A stretch of DNA of 59,962 nt from NCBI RefSeq assembly GCF_014651055.1, contig NZ_BMWD01000032.1:25949-85910 (forward strand). The letters run 5' to 3'. A program made the translations under genes and the position numbers. Below are positions 17,145-25,436 of the stretch, piece by piece (the stretch's first letter is position 1; each line of letters starts with the position of its first letter). Under the pieces are notes generated by a model. That model had not been told where the DNA came from. It worked only from the letters and a program-made list of their open reading frames with translations, and searched no databases. The DNA is from Streptomyces fructofermentans. GTDB lineage: Bacteria > Actinomycetota > Actinomycetes > Streptomycetales > Streptomycetaceae.

Positions 17145-18502
17145 GGGCTCGCCCCGCCGTCTGGGTGCTGTTCGTCGCCGCCCTCTTCGGCTGCCTGCAG
17201 CTCGCGAACGTCTCCGGCCGCGACACCCCCGACAGCCGCAACTACCTCTCGTACGGGCTGAGTCTGGGCGGCGCGGGCAAGGCCGAGGCGACGCACCGCA
17301 CGATCGAGTACGTGTGCGCGAGCCGGGCCGGCAAGGCCTCGCGCGCGCAGAGCGTGAACCTCCGCCGCTTCCGCGCCCCGGATCCGGGCCCCGAGGTGCG
17401 CGAGGAGTGCCGGAAGCACTACGAGTCGCTCACCGGGCACCGCCTCCGGGCGGGACAGACCTCCGGGTGGACGGCGCCCTTCGCGAGCGAGCGGTTCATG
17501 CGCATCTTCGAGGTGCGGCCCGGGTTCCCGCTGCTGCTCGTTCCGTTCGTGACGGTGCTGGGCGCGACCTGGGGGCTGTGGGCCGCGGGGGTGTGCGTCG
17601 CGGCGGCCGGCGGTGTCCTGGTGTTCCTGGTGCTGCGGACCGTGGGCGTCCCGGTGTGGGCCGCGCTGACCGGGCAGGTCCTGTACTACGTGCTGCCGAC
17701 CGGCGCGACGGCGATGCGGCCCATGACCGAGGGCACGATGCTCGCGCTGACGCTGACCGCGCTGTGGGGCTGCGCGCTGCTGCTGCGCGGGCGGCGGGGG
17801 GCCTGGCCGGTGGCCCTGTCGCTGGCGCTGCTGTTCACGGTGAAGCACTCGCAGGCGCTGTTCCTGGCGGTGTGCCTCGCGGCGGCCTGCGCCGTGCTCG
17901 CCCTGTACCGCCGGCGGGCCGGGCGGCCGGTGGGCGCCGCCGTGCGGACCCTGCTGACGGTGTCGGCCGCCGCGGCGGCCGGCACGGTCCTGCTGTCGCG
18001 GCTGCTGCGCTACCCGTCCGAGTCGGAGAGCCTCCAGGACCTGCTCACCGACCACTACAACATGGCGGACCGGGAGCGGCCGTGGCCGGAGTTCCTGCGC
18101 CTGGAGGCGAACTTCTGGACGGAGTGGCTGCGCCGGCAGTTCCTGCAACCGCTGCTCCTGGCGCTGCTGGCGGCCGGCGGCTGGGGGGCACTGCGGTACC
18201 GGCCCGCCTTCGGGGCGCTGCTCGCCGCCGCGGCGGGCACAGGCGTGCTGGCCGTCTCAGCGCACCCCGACATCGCCATCGACAGGCTGTGGGTGATGGT
18301 GTGGCTGCTGCCGGTGGTGGGCGTACCGCTGCTGCTGACGGGGCTCGTGGAGGCGGACTCGCTCTCCCGCGGACTGCGGGCACTCCCGTCCCCGGGCGCC
18401 CCGCCCCGGACACCGGCGCCCCGGACGCGTGAGGGGCTGGGCCCGGCGCGGTCGGGTCCCGGCGCGAAGGGCCCGGGCCCGAAGGGCTCGTCCGACGGCT
18501 GA
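17141..18502 (+). CDS. Polytopic membrane protein, GT-C-like
   Basis: A 453-residue membrane protein with about nine or ten hydrophobic helices. A first helix at residues 5-22 is followed by an extracytoplasmic loop of about 95 residues with several charged residues and Cys, and a basic Pro/Gly tail ends the protein. The large first loop with an early acidic residue (G-R-D-T-P-D) and many helices recall lipid-linked-sugar glycosyltransferases of the GT-C class, but I see no specific family signature. The ATG overlaps the upstream stop (ATGA), so expression is probably coupled to the decayed transferase gene. Its place in the glycopolymer locus suggests a role in envelope sugar transfer. Confidence 0.75.
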   Translation: MRARPAVWVLFVAALFGCLQLANVSGRDTPDSRNYLSYGLSLGGAGKAEATHRTIEYVCASRAGKASRAQSVNLRRFRAPDPGPEVREECRKHYESLTGHRLRAGQTSGWTAPFASERFMRIFEVRPGFPLLLVPFVTVLGATWGLWAAGVCVAAAGGVLVFLVLRTVGVPVWAALTGQVLYYVLPTGATAMRPMTEGTMLALTLTALWGCALLLRGRRGAWPVALSLALLFTVKHSQALFLAVCLAAACAVLALYRRRAGRPVGAAVRTLLTVSAAAAAGTVLLSRLLRYPSESESLQDLLTDHYNMADRERPWPEFLRLEANFWTEWLRRQFLQPLLLALLAAGGWGALRYRPAFGALLAAAAGTGVLAVSAHPDIAIDRLWVMVWLLPVVGVPLLLTGLVEADSLSRGLRALPSPGAPPRTPAPRTREGLGPARSGPGAKGPGPKGSSDG

Positions 18503-18623
18503 GGGCCCGACCGGCCCGACCGGCCCTGCGCGTGCGCGTCGGCCGCGACCGCCCCGTACGCCCGGACCGTCCGTCCGCCCCGACCGTCCGTCCGCCTGCT
18601 CCGCCCCGTTCGGTGCGGACGCG

Positions 18624-18662
18624 CCGCCGCCCCCACCCGGAAAGGACGGATGGGGGCGGCGG
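18624..18662. terminator. Shared terminator between convergent genes
   Basis: CCGCCGCCCCCA (18624-18635) pairs perfectly with TGGGGGCGGCGG (18651-18662). It sits between the end of the membrane protein gene and the end of ohr and can serve both strands. Confidence 0.7.
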
Positions 18663-18689
18663 ATACGGGCGGGCGCCCGGCGGCGGGGA

Positions 18690-19103
18690 CTACTCGACGA
18701 CGATCTCGACCGGGATGTTGCCGCGGGTCGCGTTGGAGTACGGGCACACCTGGTGCGCCTGGTCGACCAGCTTGCGCCCGGTCGCGGCGTCGAGGCCCTC
18801 GGGCAGCTCCACGCGCAGCGTGACGGCGAGCGCGAAGCCCTCGCCCTGCTTGCCTATGCCGACCTCGGCGGTCACCGCGGCCTCGCTGACGTCGACCTTG
18901 GCGGCGCGGCCCACCAGGCCGAGGGCGCTGGCGAAACACGCGGAGTACCCGGCGGCGAAGAGCTGCTCCGGGTTCGTGCCCTGACCGTTGCCGCCCATCT
19001 CCGCCGGAATGCCGAGCTGGAGGTCGAGCCGCCCGTCGGAGCTGTAGGCCCGGCCCTCGCGGCCGTGGGTGGCGGTGGCGACGGCGGTGTAGAGCGCGTC
19101 CAT
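18690..19103 (-). CDS. ohr: Organic hydroperoxide resistance protein Ohr
   Basis: A 137-residue OsmC/Ohr-family thiol peroxidase that reduces organic and fatty-acid hydroperoxides to alcohols. Both redox cysteines are present: Cys56 in Y-S-A-C-F-A-S and Cys120 in H-Q-V-C-P-Y-S-N-A-T-R. The N-terminal L-Y-T-A-V-A-T-A and S-S-D-G-R-L-D motifs are typical. Length matches the family. The ATG at 19103 has AGAGGG about 10 nt upstream. It is divergent from the OhrR-type repressor gene with a perfect palindrome between them, the standard arrangement for peroxide-inducible control. Confidence 0.95.
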   Translation of the reverse strand: MDALYTAVATATHGREGRAYSSDGRLDLQLGIPAEMGGNGQGTNPEQLFAAGYSACFASALGLVGRAAKVDVSEAAVTAEVGIGKQGEGFALAVTLRVELPEGLDAATGRKLVDQAHQVCPYSNATRGNIPVEIVVE

Positions 19104-19182
19104 GGGAAACCATCCCTCTCAGGTCGATGTCGTCTCGGCGGGCCCTGTCCGGGCCGCTTCACGACCATGAGTAGAGCACACA

Positions 19183-19204
19183 ATTTAGTTGTGCACAACT
19201 AAAT
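19183..19204. promoter_or_regulatory. OhrR operator
   Basis: A perfect 22-bp palindrome with half-site ATTTAGTTGTG lies between ohr and ohrR. It is AT-rich against a very GC-rich background. It overlaps an in-frame ATG at 19203, which argues that ohrR actually starts at 19230. MarR-family OhrR binding here would repress both genes until a hydroperoxide oxidises the sensor Cys. Confidence 0.85.
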
Positions 19205-19229
19205 GGCGACCCAGAGGTACCCTGGACGC

Positions 19230-19787
19230 ATGACCACGACGCCCGCACCCGCCGAGCGCGACCGCGAGCCCCGCTCCGACACCGCCGACAGCACACACAG
19301 CCCAGACAGCGCCGACAGCGCCGGCAGCACCGACGACTTCCTCCGCCTCGACCAGCAGATCTGCTTCTCGCTGAACGCGGCCTCGCGCGCCTTCGGCGGC
19401 GTGTACCGGGTGATCCTCAAGGAACTCGGGCTCACCTACCCCCAGTACCTGGTCATGCTCGCGCTGTGGGAGCACGGCGAGCTGCCCGTGAAGAAGGTCG
19501 GCGAGCACCTCCGGCTCGACTCCGGGACCCTGTCGCCGCTGCTGAAGCGGCTGGAGGCGGCCGGCCTCGTGCGGCGCGAGCGCAGCGCCGCGGACGAGCG
19601 GTCCGTCGTGGTCCGGCCCACCGAGGAGGGCACGGCCCTGCGCGGGCGGGCGGTGCGCGTGCCGCGCCGGATCGTCGCCGCGACCGGCTTCGACCTCACG
19701 GAGATCCTCGAACTGCGCGCCCGGCTCGACCGGCTCACCTCGGCGCTGGACACGGCCCTGCTTGAGGACGCGCCGGACCCCGCGTAG
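19230..19787 (+). CDS. ohrR: MarR-family peroxide-sensing repressor OhrR
   Basis: A 185-residue winged-helix repressor. After an acidic, Ser/Thr-rich tail of about 35 residues the MarR domain opens with L-D-Q-Q-I-C-F-S-L. This Cys is the conserved reactive sensor of OhrR proteins. Tyr residues of the sensing pocket (V-Y-R-V and Y-P-Q-Y-L-V-M-L) and the wing region L-D-S-G-T-L-S-P-L-L-K-R-L follow. The start at 19230 was chosen over 19203 because the earlier ATG lies inside the operator palindrome. It is divergent from ohr and most likely autorepressed. Confidence 0.92.
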   Translation: MTTTPAPAERDREPRSDTADSTHSPDSADSAGSTDDFLRLDQQICFSLNAASRAFGGVYRVILKELGLTYPQYLVMLALWEHGELPVKKVGEHLRLDSGTLSPLLKRLEAAGLVRRERSAADERSVVVRPTEEGTALRGRAVRVPRRIVAATGFDLTEILELRARLDRLTSALDTALLEDAPDPA

Positions 19788-19957
19788 TCCGGCCCCTTCC
19801 CGGCCGCTTCCCAGTCGCACCGGACCCCGCGCAGTCCGGTCGCTCCCGGTCGCCGCCGGTCGCGCCGAGGCGGCGGACCCCGTGGCGCGGGCCCCACCGC
19901 CGGACGACCTTCGACGCCACCGGCGCCACTTCGCCCGATATGGACGCGCATACGGCT

Positions 19958-19963
19958 TACGAT
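19958..19963 (+). promoter_or_regulatory. Putative -10 box for a leaderless transcript
   Basis: TACGAT ends 7 nt before the GTG start at 19971, and no Shine-Dalgarno sequence lies in between. Transcription would start at or next to the start codon. No good -35 is visible, so confidence is modest. Confidence 0.4.
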
Positions 19964-19970
19964 CCCCCGG

Positions 19971-21245
19971 GTGACGCTCTGGACGAAGCCCCGGCCGCTG
20001 TCCCGGACACGGTCCCGCCTGCTGCTCCTCGCCGCCGCCTGGACCGCCGGGCGCGCCCTGATGCTCCTGCTGCTCGCCCGGGACGGCACCGCGCCCCTGG
20101 GCGTCGGCGGGGTCGGGCGCGAGGTCCACGAGCTGTACGCCCGCTGGTACGGCGTCCTCGCACAGGGCACGTTCCCGCCGGGCGACCGGCTGTGGCAGTA
20201 CCCTCCGGGCGCCGGGCCGCTCCTGCTGTCCCCCGGGCTGCTGCCGGGGCTGACGTACTTCCAGGCCTTCGTGGCCCTCACCCTCGCCACCGACGCCCTG
20301 GTGACCGCCGCCCTGGTCCGCGCGGGCCGCCGGACGGGCGGCAGCCTGACCGGAGCCGCCCTGTGGACCGCGGCACTCCCGCTCCTCCTGCACCTCCCGC
20401 TCGCCCGGTACGACGTGCAGGTCACCGCGTTCGCCGTGCTCTCCCTGCTGGCGGTGGCGCGCTCCACGCGCGTGTGCGGCGCGTTCGCCGCACTCGGCGC
20501 CCTGGTCAAGGTGTGGCCGGCGCTCGCGCTGATCGGCCTCCCGCGGGGCCGGACCACCAGGCGGGCGTGGACGTCGGCGGCCGTCACGGCCGGCGCTCTG
20601 CTGCTCGTCCTCGCCGCGCTGTTCCGCGAACCGTTCGGGTTCCTGCGCCAGCAGGGCGGCAGGGGCGTGCAGATCGAGTCGCTGGGCGGCACGGCCCTGT
20701 CCCTCGCCCGGCACGCGGGCTGGCCGGGACGGGTGCGCTACCGCTACGGGGCGATGGAGTTCACCGGCCCCCATGTCGGCACGGTCGCGGCGGTGTCGCT
20801 CGCGCTCACCGCCGCCGCCTTCGGCGTCCTGCTGCTGTGGCGGCTGCGGGCCCGCCGCTGGACGCCGGCGACCCCGTACGACGCGGCGTTCGCGGCGGTG
20901 CTCCTGTTCACCGTGACGAGCCGGGTGATCAGTCCCCAGTACCTGGTGTGGCTGCTCGGCCTGGCCGCCGTCTGCCTGACCTCGCGCCACACCACGCAGC
21001 GCCCGGTGGCCGCGCTCGTCGTGGCGGCCGCCGCCCTCAGCTCGCTCGCCTATCCGGTCCTGTACGCCGACGTCATGGCGTGCACCTGGACGGGCTCCCT
21101 GCTGATGCTCGCCCGCAACGCCCTGCTGGTGGCCGCCGCCGCACTCTCCCTCCACCGGCTGTGGACGTCCACGACCCGCTCCGCGCGACCCGGCGCCGGG
21201 CACCCCGCGCCCGGCCGCCGCCGCGAGACAGCGAGCACGGCTTAA
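19971..21245 (+). CDS. Polytopic membrane protein, GT87-like mannosyltransferase
   Basis: A 424-residue integral membrane protein with about ten helices. A conserved pattern resembles actinobacterial GT87/alpha-mannosyltransferase-type GT-C enzymes: an early periplasmic loop with acidic residue (G-R-E-V-H-E-L-Y), W-Q-Y-P-P-G-A, L-A-R-Y-D-V-Q-V, K-V-W-P-A-L, and the late S-P-Q-Y-L-V-W-L. Such enzymes use polyprenyl-phosphate sugars to glycosylate envelope glycans outside the membrane. GTG 19971 is the likely start, with a -10-like hexamer 7 nt upstream and no RBS. Substrate is not determinable. Confidence 0.75.
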   Translation: MTLWTKPRPLSRTRSRLLLLAAAWTAGRALMLLLLARDGTAPLGVGGVGREVHELYARWYGVLAQGTFPPGDRLWQYPPGAGPLLLSPGLLPGLTYFQAFVALTLATDALVTAALVRAGRRTGGSLTGAALWTAALPLLLHLPLARYDVQVTAFAVLSLLAVARSTRVCGAFAALGALVKVWPALALIGLPRGRTTRRAWTSAAVTAGALLLVLAALFREPFGFLRQQGGRGVQIESLGGTALSLARHAGWPGRVRYRYGAMEFTGPHVGTVAAVSLALTAAAFGVLLLWRLRARRWTPATPYDAAFAAVLLFTVTSRVISPQYLVWLLGLAAVCLTSRHTTQRPVAALVVAAAALSSLAYPVLYADVMACTWTGSLLMLARNALLVAAAALSLHRLWTSTTRSARPGAGHPAPGRRRETASTA

Positions 21246-21271
21246 CGGAGAATTGCCCCACTGACTACCAT
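21242..21271 (+). promoter_or_regulatory. Putative leaderless promoter of the GT2 gene
   Basis: TTAACG (21242-21247) and TACCAT (21266-21271) are spaced 18 bp. The -10 ends 8 nt before the GTG at 21280, and there is no Shine-Dalgarno sequence near that start. The -35 box overlaps the stop codon of the preceding gene. Confidence 0.5.
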
Positions 21272-21279
21272 TTCGCCTC

Positions 21280-22992
21280 GTGGAAGCGATCCGAGCCGTG
21301 GCCACCGCCTCCTCCCATCAGCCCCATCAGCCCCATCCGTTCACTCCGGCCCACCCTTCCCAGGTGAGCGTCGTCGTCATCGGGTACGACGACGCCGCCC
21401 ATGTGGCGGACGCCGTGCGCTCGGCCCTCGCGCAGGGGCCCGCCGTACGCGAGGTGGTCGCCGTGGACGACTGCTCGGCGGACGGCAGCGCGGACCTGCT
21501 GGAACGGCTCGCGCGCGACGAGCCGCGGCTGAGGGTCGTGCGCCGCGCCGTCAACAGCGGCGGCTGCGGCACCCCGCGCAACGACGGGATCGACGCCGCC
21601 ACCGCCCCCTACGTGATGTTCCTCGACAGCGACGACGTACTGCCGCCCGGCGCGGTCGACGCGCTGCTCGGCGCGGCGCGCAGGCACGGCGCGGAGGTGG
21701 CGGCCGGGCTGTGCGTCCGGCGCGAGGTGCCCTCCGGTCGCGAGGTCCGCTGGCAGCCCGCCCTGTACGCGGCGGAGGCCGTCGTGCCGCACCCCTCGCG
21801 GCACGCCCGGCTGGTCCACGACACGCTGTGCGTCAACAAGCTCTACCGCACCCGCTTCCTGCGCGAGCACGGCATCCGCTTCCCCGAAGGGCGCTTCCCC
21901 TACGAGGACTTCGTCTTCGGCGCGCGCGTGCTCGCCGCCGGGCCGCGCATGGCGCTGGTCCCGGACACGGTGTACGTCTGGCACGTCCGCCGGGGCGCCG
22001 GGCACCTGTCGATCTCGCTGGACCGGGCGGGCATCGACAACTGGCGGTCCAGGATCACCGCGGACGGCCAGGCGTACGACATCCTGCTCGCGGCCGGCGA
22101 GAAGCGCCTCGCGCGGGCCGCGCGGGCGCGGTTCGTCGACCGGAGCCTGCGGATGTACGCGCGTGAACTCGGCCTGCGCGACGCCGCGTACCGCAGGCAG
22201 TGGTGGACCCTGACCCGCGCGTACCTCTCGACGTTCGACGCGGGCGACCTCGCGCCCGCCCCGGCGCCCGGGCGGATCGTGGCGCAGGTCGTCCTGGCCT
22301 CCGAGGCGCCGTGCGACCTGGCCCGCGTCAGGGAGGTCGCCGCGCGGCCGTCCCGGCTGCGGCCACCGTACGCCCGAGCCGCCGACGGCACGCCGGTGTG
22401 GTCCGCCGACCTCCCGCAGGTCACCCTGGAGCACCTGCTGTTCCGGCCCGTGCACCTGCTGCCCGTGGCCGTCGACGCGGAACTGTGGCCCCGCGCGCGC
22501 GGCACCCTGCTCCGGCTGCGCCTGCACGAGCTGTACGGGCGGATGGCACAGGCCGCGCCGGTGTCCGTGGACGCCGTGTTCGTGGACCGGGACCACGGCA
22601 CGGCCGGGCTCACGGTCACGTCGGCGCTCCGGGCGGAGGCACCGGACGGGCGGGGCACGGCGGGCGGGGCCGCGTCCGCCGGCCCCGGGCCCGGCGGCGC
22701 GCCCGACGCCTGGACGGCCGAGGTTCCCGTCGCCCTCTCGGCGCTCGGCTCCGGAACCTGGGACCTGCGCCTGCGTGTCCGCTTCCACGACGGCACGGTC
22801 CGCGAGAGCACCGCGCACGCCGTCACGGGGCCGGGCCGGCTGCGCCGGACGGTCGTGCCGAGCGCCCGGCACGGGGTCCTCCTCGTCCAGCCGTACGCGA
22901 CCCAGGCCGGCTCGCTCGCGCTGCGGCTCGCGACCGGCGGGCGCGGGGCGGCGGGCGTGCTGCGCGGACGGCTGCGGCGTTTGCTTCACTGA
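21280..22992 (+). CDS. GT2 glycosyltransferase with C-terminal TarS/TarP-like domain
   Basis: A 570-residue transferase. The family-2 GT-A domain (about 28-330) has V-S-V-V-V-I-G-Y-D, V-V-A-V-D-D-C-S, G-G-C-G-T-P-R-N and F-L-D-S-D-D. The Y-E-D-F acidic motif follows near 205. The C-terminal half (about 340-565) is beta-rich and resembles the linker and tail domains of wall teichoic acid glycosyltransferases. It is clearly paralogous to the N-terminal two thirds of the protein at 28698-31568, which adds a CDP-glycerol-transferase domain. GTG 21280 is supported by a possible leaderless promoter. It is followed by galE at 59 nt, likely co-transcribed. Confidence 0.85.
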   Translation: MEAIRAVATASSHQPHQPHPFTPAHPSQVSVVVIGYDDAAHVADAVRSALAQGPAVREVVAVDDCSADGSADLLERLARDEPRLRVVRRAVNSGGCGTPRNDGIDAATAPYVMFLDSDDVLPPGAVDALLGAARRHGAEVAAGLCVRREVPSGREVRWQPALYAAEAVVPHPSRHARLVHDTLCVNKLYRTRFLREHGIRFPEGRFPYEDFVFGARVLAAGPRMALVPDTVYVWHVRRGAGHLSISLDRAGIDNWRSRITADGQAYDILLAAGEKRLARAARARFVDRSLRMYARELGLRDAAYRRQWWTLTRAYLSTFDAGDLAPAPAPGRIVAQVVLASEAPCDLARVREVAARPSRLRPPYARAADGTPVWSADLPQVTLEHLLFRPVHLLPVAVDAELWPRARGTLLRLRLHELYGRMAQAAPVSVDAVFVDRDHGTAGLTVTSALRAEAPDGRGTAGGAASAGPGPGGAPDAWTAEVPVALSALGSGTWDLRLRVRFHDGTVRESTAHAVTGPGRLRRTVVPSARHGVLLVQPYATQAGSLALRLATGGRGAAGVLRGRLRRLLH

Positions 22993-23051
22993 GTGCGGCA
23001 CCGCCGGCACGACCGACGACCACCGAGGGACACACGAGGGGACGGCAGCAC

Positions 23052-24053
23052 ATGACCTGGCTGATCACCGGCGGCGCCGGCTACATCGGGGCGCACGTCG
23101 TCCGCGCGATGACCGGGGCGGGCGAACGGGCCGTGGTCTACGACGACCTGTCCACCGGCATCGCCGAGCGGATCCCCGACGGCGTTCCGCTGGTCGTCGG
23201 CTCGACCCTGGACGGGGAGCGGGTGGCCCGTGCGCTGCGGGACCACTCCGTCACCGGGGTGGTGCACCTGGCGGCGAAGAAGCAGGTGGGCGAGTCGGTG
23301 GAGCTGCCCCTGCACTACTACCGCGAGAACGTCGAGGGGCTGCGGGTGCTGCTCCAGGCGGTCACGGCCGCCGCGGTGCCGTCCTTCGTCCTCTCGTCCT
23401 CGGCCGCGGTGTACGGGATGCCGTCCGCGGCGGACGGCGGCGCGCTCGTCACCGAGGACACGCCCTGCGAGCCGATGAGCCCGTACGGCGAGACGAAGCT
23501 CGCCGGCGAGTGGATGGTCCGCGCCACGGGCCGCGCGCACGGCCTCTCGACGGCCTGCCTGCGCTACTTCAACGTGGCGGGCTCGGCCGCGCCCGAACTG
23601 GCCGACACCGGTGTCTTCAACCTCGTTCCGATGGTCTTCGAGAAGCTCACGGCGGGCGAGCCGCCGAGGATCTTCGGCGACGACTACCCGACGCCGGACG
23701 GCACGTGTGTGCGCGACTACATCCACGTCGTCGACCTGGCGGAGGCCCATGTGGCCACCGCCCGCCGCCTGGCCACGGCACCCGGCACGGACCTGACCCT
23801 CAACATCGGCCGCGGCGAGGGTGTGTCGGTGCGCGAGATGATCGACCTGATCAACGCGGTGACGGATCGCGCGCTGCCCCCGGTCGTCGGCCCCCGCCGG
23901 CCCGGCGACCCCGCGCGCGTCGTCGCCTCCGCCGACCGCGCCACGGCCGAACTGGCCTGGAAGGCGCGCCACGGCGTCCAGGACATGATCACCTCGGCCT
24001 GGGAGGGCTGGCTGCGGCTGCACCCGGAGGCCCGCCGGGACGACCGGTCCTGA
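23052..24053 (+). CDS. galE: UDP-glucose 4-epimerase GalE
   Basis: A 333-residue short-chain dehydrogenase/epimerase interconverting UDP-glucose and UDP-galactose with bound NAD. Visible are the N-terminal nucleotide-binding G-G-A-G-Y-I-G-A-H, Y-D-D-L-S-T-G, H-L-A-A-K-K, catalytic S-S-S-A-A-V-Y-G and the Y-G-E-T-K motif (catalytic Tyr and Lys). R-Y-F-N-V-A-G-S and R-D-Y-I-H-V-V-D-L complete the signature. The ATG has GAGGGGA about 11 nt upstream. Its position behind a GT2 gene in the glycopolymer locus suggests it supplies UDP-galactose for wall decoration rather than galactose catabolism. Confidence 0.93.
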   Translation: MTWLITGGAGYIGAHVVRAMTGAGERAVVYDDLSTGIAERIPDGVPLVVGSTLDGERVARALRDHSVTGVVHLAAKKQVGESVELPLHYYRENVEGLRVLLQAVTAAAVPSFVLSSSAAVYGMPSAADGGALVTEDTPCEPMSPYGETKLAGEWMVRATGRAHGLSTACLRYFNVAGSAAPELADTGVFNLVPMVFEKLTAGEPPRIFGDDYPTPDGTCVRDYIHVVDLAEAHVATARRLATAPGTDLTLNIGRGEGVSVREMIDLINAVTDRALPPVVGPRRPGDPARVVASADRATAELAWKARHGVQDMITSAWEGWLRLHPEARRDDRS

Positions 24054-24355
24054 CGCCGCTCCCGGCGACGCCGTGACCGGCGGGCCCGCGGGCACCGCCA
24101 CGGGGCGGACGCGGTCGCGGGCGGGCCGAGGCGCCTCACGTGCCGCTGCCGGACCGGCGCAGGGCGGGTGCCACGGGCGGCAGGCCCGGGTCAGCCGCCG
24201 GCGACGCCCGGTCTACCGGGCCTCCGGGCTGCCCCCGGCGCCCCGCGCGCCCCGCGCGCCCTCGGGAGCCTCCGGACCCGCTCGGCCCGGAAAACACTCT
24301 CGCCGCGGGCCGGACGTGGTCCTGGGCCGCGGCGAGGGCGTTCTGGCGGCGTCCG
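24054..24355. other. Spacer between galE and the Tudor-like gene
   Basis: 302 bases between convergent genes. It holds a hairpin with T-rich tail for the minus-strand gene (24299-24336); otherwise I see only GC-rich filler. Confidence 0.5.
24299..24336 (-). terminator. Terminator of the Tudor-like gene
   Basis: CTCGCCGCGG (24299-24308) pairs with CCGCGGCGAG (24327-24336). On the minus strand the stem is followed by AGTGTTTTCC, a short T-tract, giving an intrinsic terminator 20 nt past the stop codon. Confidence 0.7.
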
Positions 24356-24577
24356 TCAGAGCTTGTCCATGCGCGTGTAGGGGCTGACGATACGGGCCTG
24401 GCGGGAGCCGAAGTCGACGAGCATCGCGATGCCCTCCTCGACGCCGACGATCCTGCCCAGGCCGAACTGGTCGTGCGTAACACGGTCACCCAGGGCGAAG
24501 TGCTTGGCGACCGGGACAACCGGAGCTTTGAAGGGACTGGTGGACAGGTGGCGCCGGGGCGCGGATGGCTTCGTCAT
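24356..24577 (-). CDS. Free-standing PcrA/UvrD C-terminal Tudor-like domain protein
   Basis: A 73-residue protein. Residues about 27-73 (F-A-L-G-D-R-V-T-H-D-Q-F-G-L-G-R-I-V-G-V, then A-M-L-V-D-F-G and R-I-V-S-P-Y) match the pattern of the C-terminal Tudor-like domain of PcrA/UvrD helicases, also seen in other RNA-polymerase-binding proteins. Residues 1-26 are basic and probably unfolded. No helicase is attached or nearby. In helicases this domain docks on RNA polymerase, so a polymerase- or nucleic-acid-associated role is plausible but inferred. The ATG at 24577 begins a clean frame; the RBS is weak. It has its own terminator. The family pattern is clear, the function is unknown. Confidence 0.75.
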   Translation of the reverse strand: MTKPSAPRRHLSTSPFKAPVVPVAKHFALGDRVTHDQFGLGRIVGVEEGIAMLVDFGSRQARIVSPYTRMDKL

Positions 24578-24785
24578 CGTGATTCCAGTATGCGCCCCCG
24601 GAGGCCCCGGGAGTGAGGCGTGGAAGACAACGATCCGGCGGCTACAGCCGTCGGAGGGCCGCCCGGCGCCCGTGCGGGGCCGCCGCGGGAGGCCCTCGCG
24701 GCACGGCCCCGGAAGTCCGGCGGAACCCTCCGGCACGTCCCTCACGTGGGGCGTCGCGCGGACCCGGCCCTCGGGCACGGCCCGT

Positions 24786-25418
24786 CTACAGCGCCTTGAG
24801 CGCCGCCGCCGTGGCCCGGGCCAGGCTCTCCAGATGACCCTTCGACAGCCGGGCGCCGCGGATCACCAGTACCCGCCAATAGAGCGGTCCGGAGATCAGG
24901 TCGAGGGCCAGGTCCCGGTCGATCCCGGTGCGCACCTCGCCGCGCGCCGCGGCCGCGGCGACGATCCCGCTCGCGACCCCCTCCTGCCCCTCCCGGAGCG
25001 CCTTCTCCAGCGCCTCGGCGATCTCGGGGTTGCGGGCCGCCTCCGCCTGGAGGTCCGGGATGATCTGCGAGGCGGCGGGGTGGCGCAGGGCCCGTGACGT
25101 GACCTCGTACAGCAGCCGCAGGTCGCCCTCCAGCGTGCCCGTGTCGGGTGCGGGCAGCCCCTGCACGGCCACCGCGGAGACCAGGTCGAGCACGAGGTGC
25201 AGCTTGGACCGCCACCGGCGGTAGACCGCCGTCTTGCCGACACCCGCGCGCCGGGCGATCCCCTCGATGGACATCCGCGCGTACCCGACGGCCGCGAGCT
25301 CCTCGAAGACGGCCGCGCGGATGGCCTCCGTCACGTCCTCCCGGAGCACCGCCGCCCCGGCGGGCGCCCTGCGGCGCGGCTGCCGGTCCCGCGGGGTCCC
25401 GTCGGCGTTCGTCGTCAT
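24786..25418 (-). CDS. TetR-family transcriptional regulator
   Basis: A 210-residue TetR regulator. The N-terminal helix-turn-helix (about 27-75) reads M-S-I-E-G-I-A-R-R-A-G-V-G-K-T-A-V-Y-R-R-W. The C-terminal ligand-binding part (80-210) resembles the TetR_C_11-like group. The ATG at 25418 is preceded by a basic tail. It is divergent from the ABC exporter permease gene, with two 31-bp direct repeats between them that could be its operators. The natural expectation is repression of the exporter and of itself, but a ligand cannot be guessed. Confidence 0.9.
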   Translation of the reverse strand: MTTNADGTPRDRQPRRRAPAGAAVLREDVTEAIRAAVFEELAAVGYARMSIEGIARRAGVGKTAVYRRWRSKLHLVLDLVSAVAVQGLPAPDTGTLEGDLRLLYEVTSRALRHPAASQIIPDLQAEAARNPEIAEALEKALREGQEGVASGIVAAAAARGEVRTGIDRDLALDLISGPLYWRVLVIRGARLSKGHLESLARATAAALKAL

Positions 25419-25436
25419 GCGGGACAGCTTAGGGCC

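Noticed and set aside
19203..19205. Upstream ATG as ohrR start
   Set aside because: It lies inside the perfect operator palindrome and has no ribosome-binding site; ATG 19230 keeps the whole MarR domain.
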